The notes under the pieces are model-generated. The model had not been told where the DNA came from, searched no databases, and saw nothing but the letters and a program-made list of their open reading frames with translations. Source: Doryteuthis pealeii (taxonomy: Eukaryota; Mollusca; Cephalopoda; Myopsida; Loliginidae). From it: DNA of 64,000 nucleotides. The position numbers and the translations under genes were made by a program. The stretch covers positions 122,214,351-122,278,350 of the forward strand of contig CM042147.1 of NCBI GenBank assembly GCA_023376005.1, in the 5' to 3' direction. Below, piece by piece: positions 10,635 to 21,060 of this stretch (positions are counted from its first letter, which is position 1; every line of letters starts with the position of its first letter).

Positions 10635-10920
10635 AAAACTAAGTTTAATTGAAATTATACATTGCAATACTAACACAAACAACTGTCTCAATAATAGATT
10701 CAATAATTAATTTCAATGGTTAATTAAATGTATAGTAATTTGGGTTTTTTGTTTATTTTTTTTTTTTTTAAGCAATATGTAATTAAAAACAACCTTAATC
10801 CCCTAAAACTGTAACCCAATTCGCAAAATGTTAATTCATAGACTGTAGTTAAACTGTCATGGGGATCACCAAAAAACTTTCCGTTTTAATTTTCCGACCT
10901 AAATCAGAAGTCAGCCCATT
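10635..10920. mobile_element. Foldback element M2, half copy
   Basis: Matches 6350-6640: TTGCAATACTAACACAAACA, CCCAATTCGCAAAATG, then TTTTCCGACCTAAATCAGAA. The opposite arm is missing. Confidence 0.7.
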
Positions 10921-10997
10921 TCTCTAGAATGGTAATAAAATGTATCAAATCCATTTTAGACATTTTGTTAACTGTCTATTGAACGTGTATAATTCGT

Positions 10998-11033
10998 TGT
11001 TTGCCTATCCCTCCTGAGAGGGATAGGCAAACA
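10998..11033. repeat. Perfect 16-bp stem with CTGA loop
   Basis: TGTTTGCCTATCCCTC and GAGGGATAGGCAAACA are exact complements around CTGA. CTAG follows two nt later but is followed by G, so it is not a good Helitron end. Confidence 0.85.
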
Positions 11034-11039
11034 GTCTAG

Positions 11040-12030
11040 GACAAGTAAAAGTGAGTAAGATTAATAGAATATACAGCTATTATTCAAAACTAGCGGGACC
11101 TGAGGATATACCACAGTATGATCATTTTATTTATTACAACATTTGATTTGTTTACTTAAGAGTCATTGCAAAATAGTTCAAGATGTATAACATATCCTCT
11201 CACTCTTTTTCTTTCTTTCTTTCCTTTTCATGTTTTCCTTTACCGCAAGCACATAAACCAACTTGACGCCTTTCACATGCGCTATTTTTGTGCCATTTGC
11301 AGGATAAAATGGGTTGATAGAGTGAAAAATAGTACAATATTAAAAAAATGTAATCACATTGCAGGCATTGAAACTTACTAGCAAAGGTTCAACTTTGGGG
11401 GGGGGGGGGGGCTGGTCATGTTGTCAGAATGAATGAGAACAGGCTTCCAAAGAAGATATTATACAGACAATTACCATTTAATTGAAACAGATTAGCATTA
11501 TCGCTTTTGTGCACTCACACCCTCTCTCTATCTTTTCCCTTCTCCCTTTCTTTCATATTATTTTTTTTTTCTATGTTGCATGTCCTTTTTATTTTTATTA
11601 TTTTATAATAAAAACAGAATGTTCCCTTATTTAGTTGAGGTGACGGCACTCATAAGAATTCGGATAATTAAGATAATCAAGATTTTAATTTTTGCATTTC
11701 ATCTTTTATGATTTGGACAGTCTAGTATTTTTTTAGGAGCACCAGGATAATTCCATATCAAATCCTCTTGAAAATTTGGAGAGTTAAAAATCAACATAAC
11801 TCGGACAATGTTTGGAATTGGAAGCTCAAATTTTGGGTATCGTCTTACTTTATCGTCACCTGGACAAAATTTCGGAAAATTTTTCTCCAATTTCAGCCTT
11901 TAGAAAACAAGGATTTTTAGTGCATTTAGTAGACGATCTTTGATGCTATTTCCGCAAACAATGGTGCAAGTAAAAGATCTAATTTTTGGTATCTGTATTC
12001 AGTATACTAACACACAACTTTCGCATAGAT
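11040..12030. other. Intron, no gene seen
   Basis: Contains a G-run at about 11397-11411 and AT-rich unique sequence. Part of 11650-12030 could belong to a decayed transposon, but I cannot assign it. Confidence 0.5.
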
Positions 12031-12036
12031 GGACAA

Positions 12037-12310
12037 CTAGAAGCTGTTACCTGGCATCGCCTGGGTAGAGGGGGGCTTAAAAAGGTAGTCTCGCAGATCC
12101 ATTATTGTTGAATCGCAAGTCGGATCCTCTCAAGATACCCATTAAAATCCCTATGTAAAAAAGACCTTGATCCTGACAATTTGGAAAGAAAAATTAATGT
12201 CTCCTATTTAAAATATTAAATGCAAAAATTCCAGACTGTTATCATTTAAATCTTATTCTTTAATCATCTTCACAAATATAAATCAAATCTTCATTATTTT
12301 TGCCCTAGCA
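12037..12310 (-). mobile_element. Helitron family B, 5'-truncated
   Basis: On the minus strand it ends with an imperfect hairpin (TACCCAGGCGATGCCAGGTA), a spacer and CTAG|T at 12037. The body matches the family-B copy at 49717-50385, e.g. the reverse complement of TTGCATTTAATATTTCAAATAG, but it lacks the foldback insertion present there. The 5' TC end is not found. Confidence 0.7.
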
Positions 12311-12660
12311 CCTATATGATTTTCCCAACCCTATTGTCCTTATGGCAAGCCCCAATTCCTTTTTATCATATGGGTGATAGAAGGTGGTGACTGAGGGTCT
12401 ACATGTCCTGGGAATGACGTTAAACTCTATCTGATGGTGAGGTTCCAGTTCTGGAGGTTTGGGAAATGTGGAGCACCCCTTCATCACCATTGCTCCCTGG
12501 TCCACTCTGACCTGGAGTGGTAGTACCTGTTAGGGTCCCATCTATGGGTTAAATAGAAAAATGTATTTATAAAAAAATTGCATTATCCATTAAGAATTGA
12601 TTTATTTCAAAACTTTATCGGCATTAAATGACCCACTGAGGTTGATATGCCGTAAAACAA
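12310..12660 (+). repeat. Interspersed repeat R1
   Basis: Homologous to 228-447 and, at its start, to about 45325-45400 (CTATATGATT, then CCAACCC, then TTTTTATCATATGGGTG). It ends in the shared tail GAGGTTGATATGCCGTAAAAC. Confidence 0.65.
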
Positions 12661-13616
12661 ACCAAACCATCATTATTTTTGTTCAAATGCAACATCTGCT
12701 GATAGTGAATGTGTATATATATTTACTTTGTTATTAATTGTGAGATTTTCATAGTTTCCTTCAGACATATATACACACAGACTGTTCTTTATATATGTAT
12801 AGATTTTATATTTTAAAAAGGTGAAAAATCGACTTACCCTAGTGTTACAATACAAAACAGCCCCATCACCGGATATCATCATCATCATCATCATCAAAGA
12901 CTTGGTCCCCAAAAACGTAAATTAACATCCTATACAATAAAGCCCACAAACCCCAAAGGATCAAATAGTGTTCAACCAATACAACTGTCCTCATCTCTAT
13001 AGGATTTTAACAAATTCACTTCATATCCAGATGTACATGCAGGTGTGTAAGGTGTTAATATGGGACATCCAGAATCAGCAAATAGACTTTCCGAAAGTGG
13101 GTGGCCAAACACTGGACCCCCCACCCCCACCCCACCCGAAGATAATTGGCTTGACAGACAGGCCAAGAAGAAGTGGGGAAAAGTGGGGGGGGGGGCTTTA
13201 AGGATGTCAGTATTAATTTAGTGGGTGAATGAACATAGGTTGAGTTTAAGGAGACAAAACGAAATATTAATAATTTTCCCCCTAATTAAAAACCAATTGT
13301 ATCAGGAAATTCAGGAAATTGAAGCAGATGGAAGAGGAAACTTTCTTTAATAAATGGATTTTCGGGAAGTGAGGGGGGGGGGAGTTCAACAGGTGAACTG
13401 AGTTCTCACCTGACTTATGCACACACCTGGTAATGTAGAAAGTAAATAGAGAAAGAAAAAAAAATGGTGAAGGTGCAAAAGATATAGATTTTTCCAATTC
13501 GCCCCATCCCACTCCAGGTGGACACCACACTAAACATTATTCCATTTTATGTTTGAATTTCTTGTTGAAAGAAAGCAATCCAGCTGTACTCCACCACCCA
13601 ATTCATCAAAAGCTTT

Positions 13617-13617
13617 G

Positions 13618-13645
<28 letters not shown>
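13617..13645. repeat. Poly-T run
   Basis: About 29 T in a row. On the other strand this could be a retroposon poly-A tail, but no element is assigned. Confidence 0.9.
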
Positions 13646-13648
<3 letters not shown>

Positions 13649-13714
13649 TAAAGATATTTTCGATATAAATTGAAGAGAAGACAGAATTATATAAATGACT
13701 GACATTAAATCCCA

Positions 13715-13840
13715 CGGATTCCCATCACTCTCACCACCTGTCCCTGTCAATCACTGGCAGGTCTTTTGCATGGCATCCAGAATCCATACAGAACTGATTG
13801 ATGTAGGGTTTTGCTGGTTGGCACACACTAGTGTGTCCAT
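13715..13840 (-). pseudogene. RTE-like LINE 3' end fragment
   Basis: The minus strand reads GHTSVCQPAKPYINQFC, then MDSGCHAKDLPVIDRDRW and a stop. This is the C-terminal block found in the LINE at 14360 and other 3' copies in the window. Truncated and decayed. Confidence 0.6.
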
Positions 13841-13999
13841 AATATATCCTCCTAAATTGTAACAGCCTCAAACACACCCACACCAAATACTATCAAACAA
13901 GAAACCTGAGGGACCTCTTTAGGAATACAAACCCTGAAGACATTTTAAATTAAAAAAAAAAAAAGAAGAAAAGAAAACATTACATTATCATTACAAACA

Positions 14000-14128
14000 T
14001 TGAAATTCATTATTGAACCCAACAGTAGACACATTAGTCTCAGTTGTTTGTGTTAGTATTGCAATGTATAATAATTTCAATTAAACTTGATTTTAAAAAA
14101 AAAGTATTTTCAACATTAAATGTATAGT

Positions 14129-14165
<37 letters not shown>

Positions 14166-14325
14166 CAATACGTAACAAAAAAAAAACAACCTTAATCCCC
14201 AAACCCCTAAATCGTAACCCAATTCGCAAAAAGTTAATTCATAGACTAGTTAAACTATCATGGGGGACCTCCAAAAAACCTTCTGTTTTCATTTTCCGAC
14301 CGTTGTGCAAGTTCAGCCGAAAAAA
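14000..14325. mobile_element. Foldback element M2, half copy
   Basis: Matches 6350-6640, with an expanded T run of about 32 at 14131-14162. The end reads CATTTTCCGACCGTTGTGC and corresponds to the element terminus. Confidence 0.7.
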
Positions 14326-14958
14326 GCTAGTCTGGAACCCTGATTAGTGAGAATTCTTCTATTCATCATCATCATGTCGCGCAGCAGCACGGATATCCAA
14401 GACGATCTCTCGCCAACCTTCCCTATCATTCATCGCCACAGGAGCTCCTCTTCGCTGCAGCCAGCATCTTTACATAGCTGGTCGATATAAGTCCTTGCTG
14501 GGCGGCCCACACTGGCATGTCCATGTGTTGGCTTCCACAGAAGAAACATCACTTATGAGTTCATCCTTGCTTCTCCAGCAGTGCCCTGCATGCCTAGTCC
14601 GTCTCACTCGGATAGTCTGTGAGATAGGGGGCAGGTGACCATACAGCTGCTCCCTTGTGGGATGCTGTTTCCACGACTTGTTCAGAACTGCTCGCAGCAT
14701 TCTTGTGCAGCTCCCATCTAGCTTATTTTCGAGGCGCCTCGTTAGGGTCCAGGTAGTGCAGCCATACAGTAGTACTGATATGACTACAGCCTGGAAGAAG
14801 ATGTCGCTTTAGCTTGTCAGTGAGATCAGACTTCCATATGACAGACAATTTTTTGTGGCCATCCATGCCTTTCCTATTCGTGTGTTAATATCGTTATCTG
14901 TGGATGAGATATTACTACCCAGTACGTGAATTGTTCTACTGGCTTAAGGGCTTACCGT

Positions 14959-15705
14959 CTAACGTGGAGATGTCTCCTTTCTTTCTAAAGCTCTGAACTC
15001 TGTTTTGGCAGAGTTCACATGCAGGCCGATGCTTTTTGCTGCCTCCTCCAGGCTATGCAGTAGTGTCTCAGCCTGTGCCGGTGTATCTGCAAGAAGTGCG
15101 AAGTCATCAGCATAGTCTGCATCTGTGACTGTTTGTGCAGGATATCTCCTGCTTCTTGCTTTTCTTAGTGTAAAACCTTTTTCTTTTATGGTATCTAAAG
15201 ATGTTCGGAGTACATAGTCTAGGCATATTATAAATATATATGGTGCCAATGTATCACCTTGTAGGACTCCGGCGACGATGTCAAAAAAATCCATATCGCC
15301 ATCAGGTGAGCGTACCATTGCTTTAGTATCTTTGTAGAGCATCATTATAGCGTCAGTAGTTTCTTTGGGGAGACCATATGCCAGTAGTATTTGTTCCATT
15401 TTCCGTCTATGTATAGAATCAAATGCTTTGGAGAAATCTATGAATAGTAATGTTGCCTCCAAATTCTTTGCTCGAACCCCTTCTATGATGCGTCGTACAG
15501 TCAGGATTTGAGAGGTTGTGGACCTATTTCTGCGGAAGCCATTTTGGTTTTTCCTGAGGACTTTCTCTATCTCGGGTCGGATTCGATTAAGAAGAAGGGC
15601 ATTATATATCTTAGCTGCAATGGCAGTAAGGGTTATGCCTCTGTAGTTTTTAGCTATTCCTAGGTCTCCTTTTTTGGAGAATGGACAATGCATCCTTTCG
15701 TCCAT
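14959..15705 (-). CDS. LINE reverse transcriptase domain, open segment
   Basis: A 248-residue open segment holds the reverse transcriptase core of the RTE-like element. It has KKGDLGIAKNYRGITL near the start, LFIDFSKAFDSIHR (motif A, first catalytic Asp) at about residue 88, GVLQGDTLAPYIFIICLDYV (motif B) and DADYADDFALLAD (motif C, the catalytic YADD). NSAKTEF follows as in the thumb-proximal region. The ORF is only part of a longer polyprotein: the endonuclease upstream and C-terminal block downstream are in other frames, so no functional protein is expected from this copy. It lies antisense within a GMDS intron. Confidence 0.85.
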   Translation of the reverse strand: MDERMHCPFSKKGDLGIAKNYRGITLTAIAAKIYNALLLNRIRPEIEKVLRKNQNGFRRNRSTTSQILTVRRIIEGVRAKNLEATLLFIDFSKAFDSIHRRKMEQILLAYGLPKETTDAIMMLYKDTKAMVRSPDGDMDFFDIVAGVLQGDTLAPYIFIICLDYVLRTSLDTIKEKGFTLRKARSRRYPAQTVTDADYADDFALLADTPAQAETLLHSLEEAAKSIGLHVNSAKTEFRALERKETSPR

Positions 15706-16422
15706 TTATCTATTCTGTTTTGCCTATATACTGCGTTGCATAGCCTAAGAAGTATGTCATTGAACTTACCTGACTTCCATACATCGGGGGGTATTTCGTC
15801 AAGTCCTGCAGCTTTTCTGCCTTTTAGTTTTTTTTAGGACTTCGTTGAGTTCTTCTATTGAAAAATCCCCTAGTTTGATATCTAATTGTCTATCTATGAT
15901 TTTTGGATGTTATTTTCTATGATTTTAGGTGGGTTCCCCAGAAGTTTCTGGAAGTGGTCTTTCCATTTCTGAAGTCTATCTTTTTGGCTGGTTGCCTTTA
16001 GCTTTGATCTAGAGGTACCTTTCCTACCGCTAATTTCGTTCACTGTTTGCCAGGCTAATCTCGATTGTCTGTCTTCCACTGATTGTCTGATATTACTTAT
16101 TTGTGCTTGGATATATTCTATTTGTTCTTTTTTGTATACTTTGGTTAGTTCTATATGGGCTTTCTTAAGGTTGTGTAGATTGGTGTTAGTTGGTTTTATT
16201 TTATTGCGTTGGGCTGCTTTTTTTACATCGTTTCTCCTTTGTCTAACTGCTTCAGTCTCCCAAGGAACAGTGTGTTTAGCACTTTGTTTGGTTGGTACGC
16301 ACTCGGCTGCTGCTTCTAGGTGTGCACTAACAAAGTTTTCGTATTCTTCGTTTGTGTGAAGCTTTCAGATGACTCCTGGAGGATATTGAATTTATTTCTT
16401 ACTGCTACAGCGTAGCGATTGC

Positions 16423-17558
16423 CTATATCGCTGTTAGCAAGTGTCGACCAGTCGTATCGTATGTGTTTACTTCTTTGTTTTTGTTTCTACGTAGGCTTAA
16501 TCGTAATTTTGCTGTGACTATTCTGTGATCGGAGGATACTCCTTCAAAGGAGGAATATGCTTCGCAGTTCATTGTGCTATTTATCCATTTTTTGTTTATT
16601 AGGATGTAGTCTAGTTGCGCTTTTGTGCTATTTGGGTACGTGTATTCCATAGTTTGCCCTTCCGTTTTTGGAATTTGTGTTTAGACAAACAAGCCTGTTC
16701 TCAAGGAGAACTCCGCTAAGAGATCACCGTTCCTGTTTGGGTGTTATGTAAGCTGAATCTATTGTTTTCGTTTCTTCCTACCTGTGCATTCATGTCTCCC
16801 CCAATGATCAATACATTATGTTTGGGTGTGCCGACATAGAGAGGATAGCCCATTGTAAAATGTTTTGATGTTTTTGTTTCATCGCTAAACATTTGTGGGC
16901 TGTAACATGAGACTATAGTCAGGCAGGGATTGCCATTAAACGTGGCGCTCATGATTCTAGTTGAATTTTTTCTATGCTGTTAAGTGATTTTAGTGCTCGA
17001 GGGCTAAGAAGCATTCCTACACCTCCTATAGTGGCATTGACAGAGTTTTTCCATGCAGATGCTGACACAAACGTCCAGCCATTTCCAGATTCATGGTATT
17101 TTATTTCTATATCACCATGGTAAAGTCTGTGTTCTTGTACACATATGATGTCTATATTCTTTTCGGCTGCGGACGCCGTGAGTTCAGGGAGTTGACTATC
17201 GTTTTTAGTGTTCTAACGTTAAATGTTGCTAGCTTGAGAGATTTTTTACATCTAAGTAGGTTTGTATTGGATTTGGGTTTTGTGTCTTTCTTATTAGATA
17301 GTGCGGTTAGGGTTATGTCTGCTCTAGGTTGTATGCCTTGCTTGTCTGTGCTGAGAATGATGTGATTTAATGTGTCGTGTTTTTTGAGCTCCGTAAGGTA
17401 TTTATCGAACACTGGGCCGGTGCTCGAGCCACAGCAGATCGCGTACCATTTTTTTATAGCAGAGGGTACGTTGCTACATGATTTTTGAACTGTGTAATGT
17501 CATGAATGGTTTCGGTTGGGTCAAGGTCATCGATATCTATCGGTAGCTGTTGACTCAT
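16423..17558 (-). pseudogene. LINE apurinic-type endonuclease domain, frameshifted
   Basis: Pieces in different frames give the AP-endonuclease domain in order. LKLATFNVRTLKTI is the N-terminal strand with the Asn. TIVSCYSPQ is followed by NVLIIGGDMNAQVGRN (catalytic GDxNA). QLDYILINKKW and then SDHRIVTAKLRL carry the SDHxxV histidine motif. At least three frame breaks separate these segments. Upstream, WYAICCGSSTGPVFDKYLTE is in another frame from the putative start codon. Confidence 0.8.
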
Positions 17559-17656
17559 CAATAGGCGCCGGTCTTAGAGATGAGGAGCAGTAGTTACCTA
17601 ACTGAACTTGTTGATCCTGCCTGGCCGTCTGACCTTTTCCACATTCAATGTTCATC

Positions 17657-17756
17657 NNNNNNNNNNNNNNNNNNNNNNNNNNNNNNNNNNNNNNNNNNNN
17701 NNNNNNNNNNNNNNNNNNNNNNNNNNNNNNNNNNNNNNNNNNNNNNNNNNNNNNNN
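17657..17756. other. Assembly gap of 100 N
   Basis: Exactly 100 N, a conventional scaffold-gap size, so the true length is unknown. The left side ends near the LINE 5' region. Confidence 0.98.
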
Positions 17757-17890
17757 ATCAATGTACAAAATCTCAATATAATTGTTAATTCAATCTATAT
17801 TTTTAGTGTCGTAGAGGCACCTAATGCGGTATGAGCCAACAGTAGCTGATACCGTGACTTTACTTTTTTTATTATATATTTACAGATATA

Positions 17891-18496
17891 CTAGCAAATA
17901 ATGCACCCTCCGGGTGCAGTATTTAAGTTTTATGTAATGAGAATATATTAATTAGAAAGGCTAATAACTAATAAGAATGCAGATAAAGATTTGAACAGAG
18001 GGGTGTATAATCGAAAAATAGAACAACTGAAACTTGCACCTGTATCTCTCGCTTTCATTAAAATTTCCTAATTTAACTGTTTAGTTAAATAGGAAGTAAA
18101 GAATAAAATCAGAACTATTTCTTCTCGTTAATTCGTATTTTTTAAGATTTCTTGAAGAGATTTTTGCTCATATTCATTAGAATACAACAAAACAATTTAA
18201 AAATCAATAATACTAAGCACATTTTATTAAAATCATTTTTTAAATTTCAATATGCAATAAGCCTTCCTTTCACAACTGTAAACATGCTATTTTTCGTATA
18301 TATATAATACAATTGATTTATTAATTTGGAGATATAATACCAGTAATATTAATGTAAAACAATTTTATTAGGGATTGAGGTTTAAATAAAAATAAAATCA
18401 TGGAGAATGTGACTAAATACTAAAGGAATTGTGACTTGAGTAGTGATATAGTTTCGGTTACAGACAGAAAAGCAAACAATCTCCATTATAATAAGA
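17891..18496 (-). mobile_element. Non-autonomous Helitron, family A, copy 3
   Basis: Minus strand: A|TCTTATTATAATGGAG start, GCACCCGGAGGGTGC hairpin and CTAG|T end. 606 bp with several small deletions relative to copy 2. It ends 60 bp upstream of a GMDS exon, close to where a branch point and polypyrimidine tract would act. Confidence 0.85.
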
Positions 18497-18556
18497 TATG
18501 TCTATAATCTTCATTCCACAAAATTTTAAAATGGTTTTAAATTATTTTTCTTCCAG

Positions 18557-18753
18557 GTGTCATTTGATCTTGGAGAGTACACAGCAAATGTCGATGCCCT
18601 TGGAACCCTTCGTCTACTTGATGCCATTCGTACGTGTGGACTGACAGATAAAGTAAAATTCTATCAGGCGTCAACTAGTGAATTATATGGAAAAGTTCAA
18701 GAAATTCCACAAAAAGAGACCACACATACACGTTCTTATCCCGTTCACGTATG
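18557..18753 (+). CDS. GMDS: GDP-mannose 4,6-dehydratase, exon with catalytic TxE
   Basis: Begins after TTCCAG with [19 protein letters not shown], then [33 protein letters not shown] and KETT. It continues the previous exon at phase 0. STSE holds the Thr and Glu of the family's catalytic set, and the partner Tyr-x-x-x-Lys should straddle this exon's end and the next exon. After KETT the family reads roughly PFYPRSPYG. Here 29 nt stand where 25 are expected, and no single frame gives that block, although the end reads like CCCGTTCAC-GTATG with missing C bases. A good donor (GTAAGT) follows at 18754. Small assembly errors are the simplest cause; a real lesion would remove the catalytic Tyr. 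Confidence 0.88.
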
Positions 18754-18790
18754 GTAAGTATTATAAGATAATAATGTTTCCTTATAATGG

Positions 18791-19202
18791 TGTTAGAAGG
18801 TTCAAAGTACCCTACAATGTGGGTTGCATTATTGTTACATAAATTAATCTGACAAGATAGTTATATATAATACAACATAGACTTTATTCCTGTGAGCACG
18901 TGAGAAAATACATTACTACAATTATAACAAAGACTCATGACAAGGTACAAGTAAGATATATGGAAACGTTACATAAAGAATGTAGGATCAAGTCTAAAGA
19001 AGTGATACAGAGTTACATGAGAAATAAGTCACTTCTCTGAAGTTTTGATGGGAGCAAAAGTCTACCAATAGCCTACCTTCAAAGGTTGCCGGACCAAGAG
19101 AAAGTGATTTTACAGCCGCCCCCTATGAGCGAAAACTTGCAGCAAGGGAAAATAACCCTATTGGACTTATGTCCATCCCAACAGGGTTGGACAATCGCTA
19201 CA
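18791..19202 (-). mobile_element. Solo LTR candidate
   Basis: On the minus strand it begins TGTAGCGATTGTCC and ends CTTTGAACCTTCTAACA, giving TG...CA ends over 412 bp, with an AATAAA signal in the 3' part. The same start (TGTAGCG) and a related end (CTTTGAACCATTCT) occur in the element at 61220. I found no clear target duplication or internal retroviral-type genes. Confidence 0.5.
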
Positions 19203-19369
19203 GTATCAAAAAGTCTAATTATAAAAGCAGTTGAAATTGTTAATTAACGAATACAAGATTCACCTTTATTTGGCTGCTCTTCTGTCATTGTAGGTAGGGC
19301 TGGTGCGTTGTACTCCTGACTGGGGTGGGCTCAAGGCTGCTTGGTGGCTCCAAAAGGGCAGAATTGATA

Positions 19370-19510
19370 TATTTTCTATGAATGCTACTATATGAAAAGT
19401 TACTTGTAGTAGAGTGGATGGGAATTCATATATTTTCTATGAATACTACTTTATGAAAATTGACATGTAGTTGAGTGAGGGGCACTGTATCATAGATTTT
19501 TGGAGGGGGG
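19370..19510. repeat. Two tandem about 58-bp units (repeat R2)
   Basis: ATATTTTCTATGAATGCTAC and ATATTTTCTATGAATACTAC start two units. A relative lies at about 4795-4910. No coding capacity. Confidence 0.6.
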
Positions 19511-19739
19511 GCATGGACTTAACACCATCCTGATTGTAGGTCTTGAATTAATGTCATCAAATATGTAACTTTCACTTTTGAGGACAAGAGTATTTTTTAT
19601 TCAGGGAAATACATGTTCTAGCCTTTGTTTGCCACTAGTAGGGTAAAAACATAAGTATCTGAGATATTCCAAATATCCCAAGTAAGAATTGTAATTTTTT
19701 TTCAAAATTTTCAGGAAGTTACAAAAATATATATATACA

Positions 19740-20285
19740 CCAGACAAAACATGACCTGTTGTGTCACCCATTGAGTTCTGGGTAGATAATTGAGATTAGA
19801 GAAAAGTGAGTTTGCAAAGCGAATAATAAATAAATAAATACAGCCTGAGAATTAAAGAAAAAACATTAAAATCATTTTCTAAAATTTCTAAGAAAGGGAA
19901 TGTTTAACTGAATTTAAATTTATTAAGAGTCCAGATGTTGGCTGGGTTGGCTGCTTATGAAACTTAACATACAAATCGGTTTCAAACTCAATTCTCTCTT
20001 TATGTTCCCTGAGAAACTAACATGTATAATGAGGAGGTAATCAAGATATTATGAAGAGAGAGAGAGGGGGGGGGTGAAGCTGACAGGCATAATGTGATGG
20101 TGAAGTTTTTGAAATTAATTGCAATTGTGACCTATTAGGAACGCAATTAAAATGGAATTTTTCTTTTTTTCAGCACAACTCAATCCTAAAAGTAAGAAAT
20201 AAAATTTAGTATAATTTTCGTGTCATTAAACCTGAACAGTAAAAGGCTTTAGGAACAAAAGTTATTGCTCATTTTTTAGTAATAG
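19740..20285 (-). mobile_element. Helitron family D, copy 1
   Basis: The minus strand ends with an imperfect hairpin (GGGTGACACAACAGGTCATG), then TTTTGTCTGG, which fits the CTRR end. The body matches 59573-60096 (ATAATTGAGATTAGAGAAAA and CCTAAAAGTAAG). The 5' boundary near 20285 is approximate. Confidence 0.6.
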
Positions 20286-20453
20286 AATTCTTTTTTTTTT
20301 TTTTTTTTTTTTTTTCCAACATTATCTGTAAAATTGTAATTTTCCAAAATCAAAAAGCTTTTTTATTTAAAAAATTTTTTTTTTCTTTTCTTTTGCACTG
20401 TTTTTTTTCTTTTTTTTTTTTTTTTAAATTTAAAATCTTTTCACTTGTTGCCG

Positions 20454-20560
20454 GTGTTTGCAAAATTGTTGCTTATTGGATGTCATTATTATCGTGAAGC
20501 TAATGGATGTTTGCGTGGTAAATGGTACTTTTGTTCAAACCATTGAAAGCCCTCGAAGAG
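20454..20560 (+). CDS. GMDS: GDP-mannose 4,6-dehydratase, damaged exon
   Basis: No open frame spans this exon, but the family segment AAKLYAYW...FREA...FAVNG.LFNHESPRRG can be followed piecewise: GCAAAATTG, then GCTTATTGG (AYW), CGTGAAGC (REA), TTTGCGTGG (FAV) and GAAAGCCCTCGAAGA (ESPRR). About 106 nt stand where the family needs 104, with roughly eight one- or two-base indels. The expected AG acceptor is CG at 20452-20453 and the donor appears to lack a G (GAGTAGTC). It sits in the correct order and phase between the flanking exons and holds the catalytic Lys. A T-run over 40 nt long lies just upstream, so unpolished long-read error is likely; true decay cannot be excluded. Confidence 0.75.
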
Positions 20561-20804
20561 TAGTCTCATGACTTATTGATTTTTTCTTCTTCCTGTCCTT
20601 TGTTAATGTGTTATTGTTCAATGAGAATAAAAAAACCACAACCTTCCTTTAATGGTCTGCTTGTTTGTAAAAGGACAGTATTATTCACTGTGTATTTTTT
20701 TGTTTTTTTTGTTGGCTGCATAAACACATATTGTTAATTGACATGCTTTAAAAAAAAATCCTCAACATAGTTTTTTTTTTCCGTTTTGTTTTGTTTAAGT
20801 ACGG

Positions 20805-20875
20805 CATAATCACCACGGTGGGTTTATTTAATGCCACCAAGTTTGTGAAAGATTCTTGTGAAGTTTGAAAGAGAA
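20805..20875 (-). repeat. Shared SINE/R1 tail, reversed
   Basis: TACGGCATAATCACCACGG followed by GGGTTTATTTAATGCCACC is the complement of the common tail (GGCATTAAATAACCCACC, then GTTGATATGCCGTA). Confidence 0.6.
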
Positions 20876-20944
20876 TTTTTTAAACTCAATTTTTTTTTTT
20901 TGTAAACAAATTTTCTATTAAACACATAGATGGGACTGTAATTA

Positions 20945-21060
20945 AAAGTAAAGTCAGAGAGTGGCCTCTTGTCAGTATCAGCGGACAGTGTGGGAGTCTA
21001 TCCCCTTTCACTAGCTATCCAAAGGGATTATTTTTGCATCTGAGGTGGAAACCAGGTAAT
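20945..21060 (-). repeat. SINE S1 fragment
   Basis: Reverse S1 body: GTCAGTATCAGCGGACAGTG, then GAGTCTATCCCCTTTCACTAG. The tRNA-like head is missing. Confidence 0.65.

Larger units (their letters stand above)
14360..17600 (-). mobile_element. RTE-like non-LTR retrotransposon, broken
   Basis: Almost complete LINE on the minus strand: an N-terminal endonuclease, linker, reverse transcriptase, then a C-terminal block (REQLYGHLPPISQTIRVRR, HAGHCWRSKDELISDV). It ends in a short CAT/GAT repeat at 14362, as do its truncated relatives at 39205 and 40372. A likely ORF start (MSQQLPIDIDDLDPTETIHD) is at 17556-17558. The reading frame is broken by several frameshifts and stops. The 5' end may extend into the assembly gap at 17657. 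Five or more 3' copies elsewhere show that the family has been active here. Confidence 0.85.
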
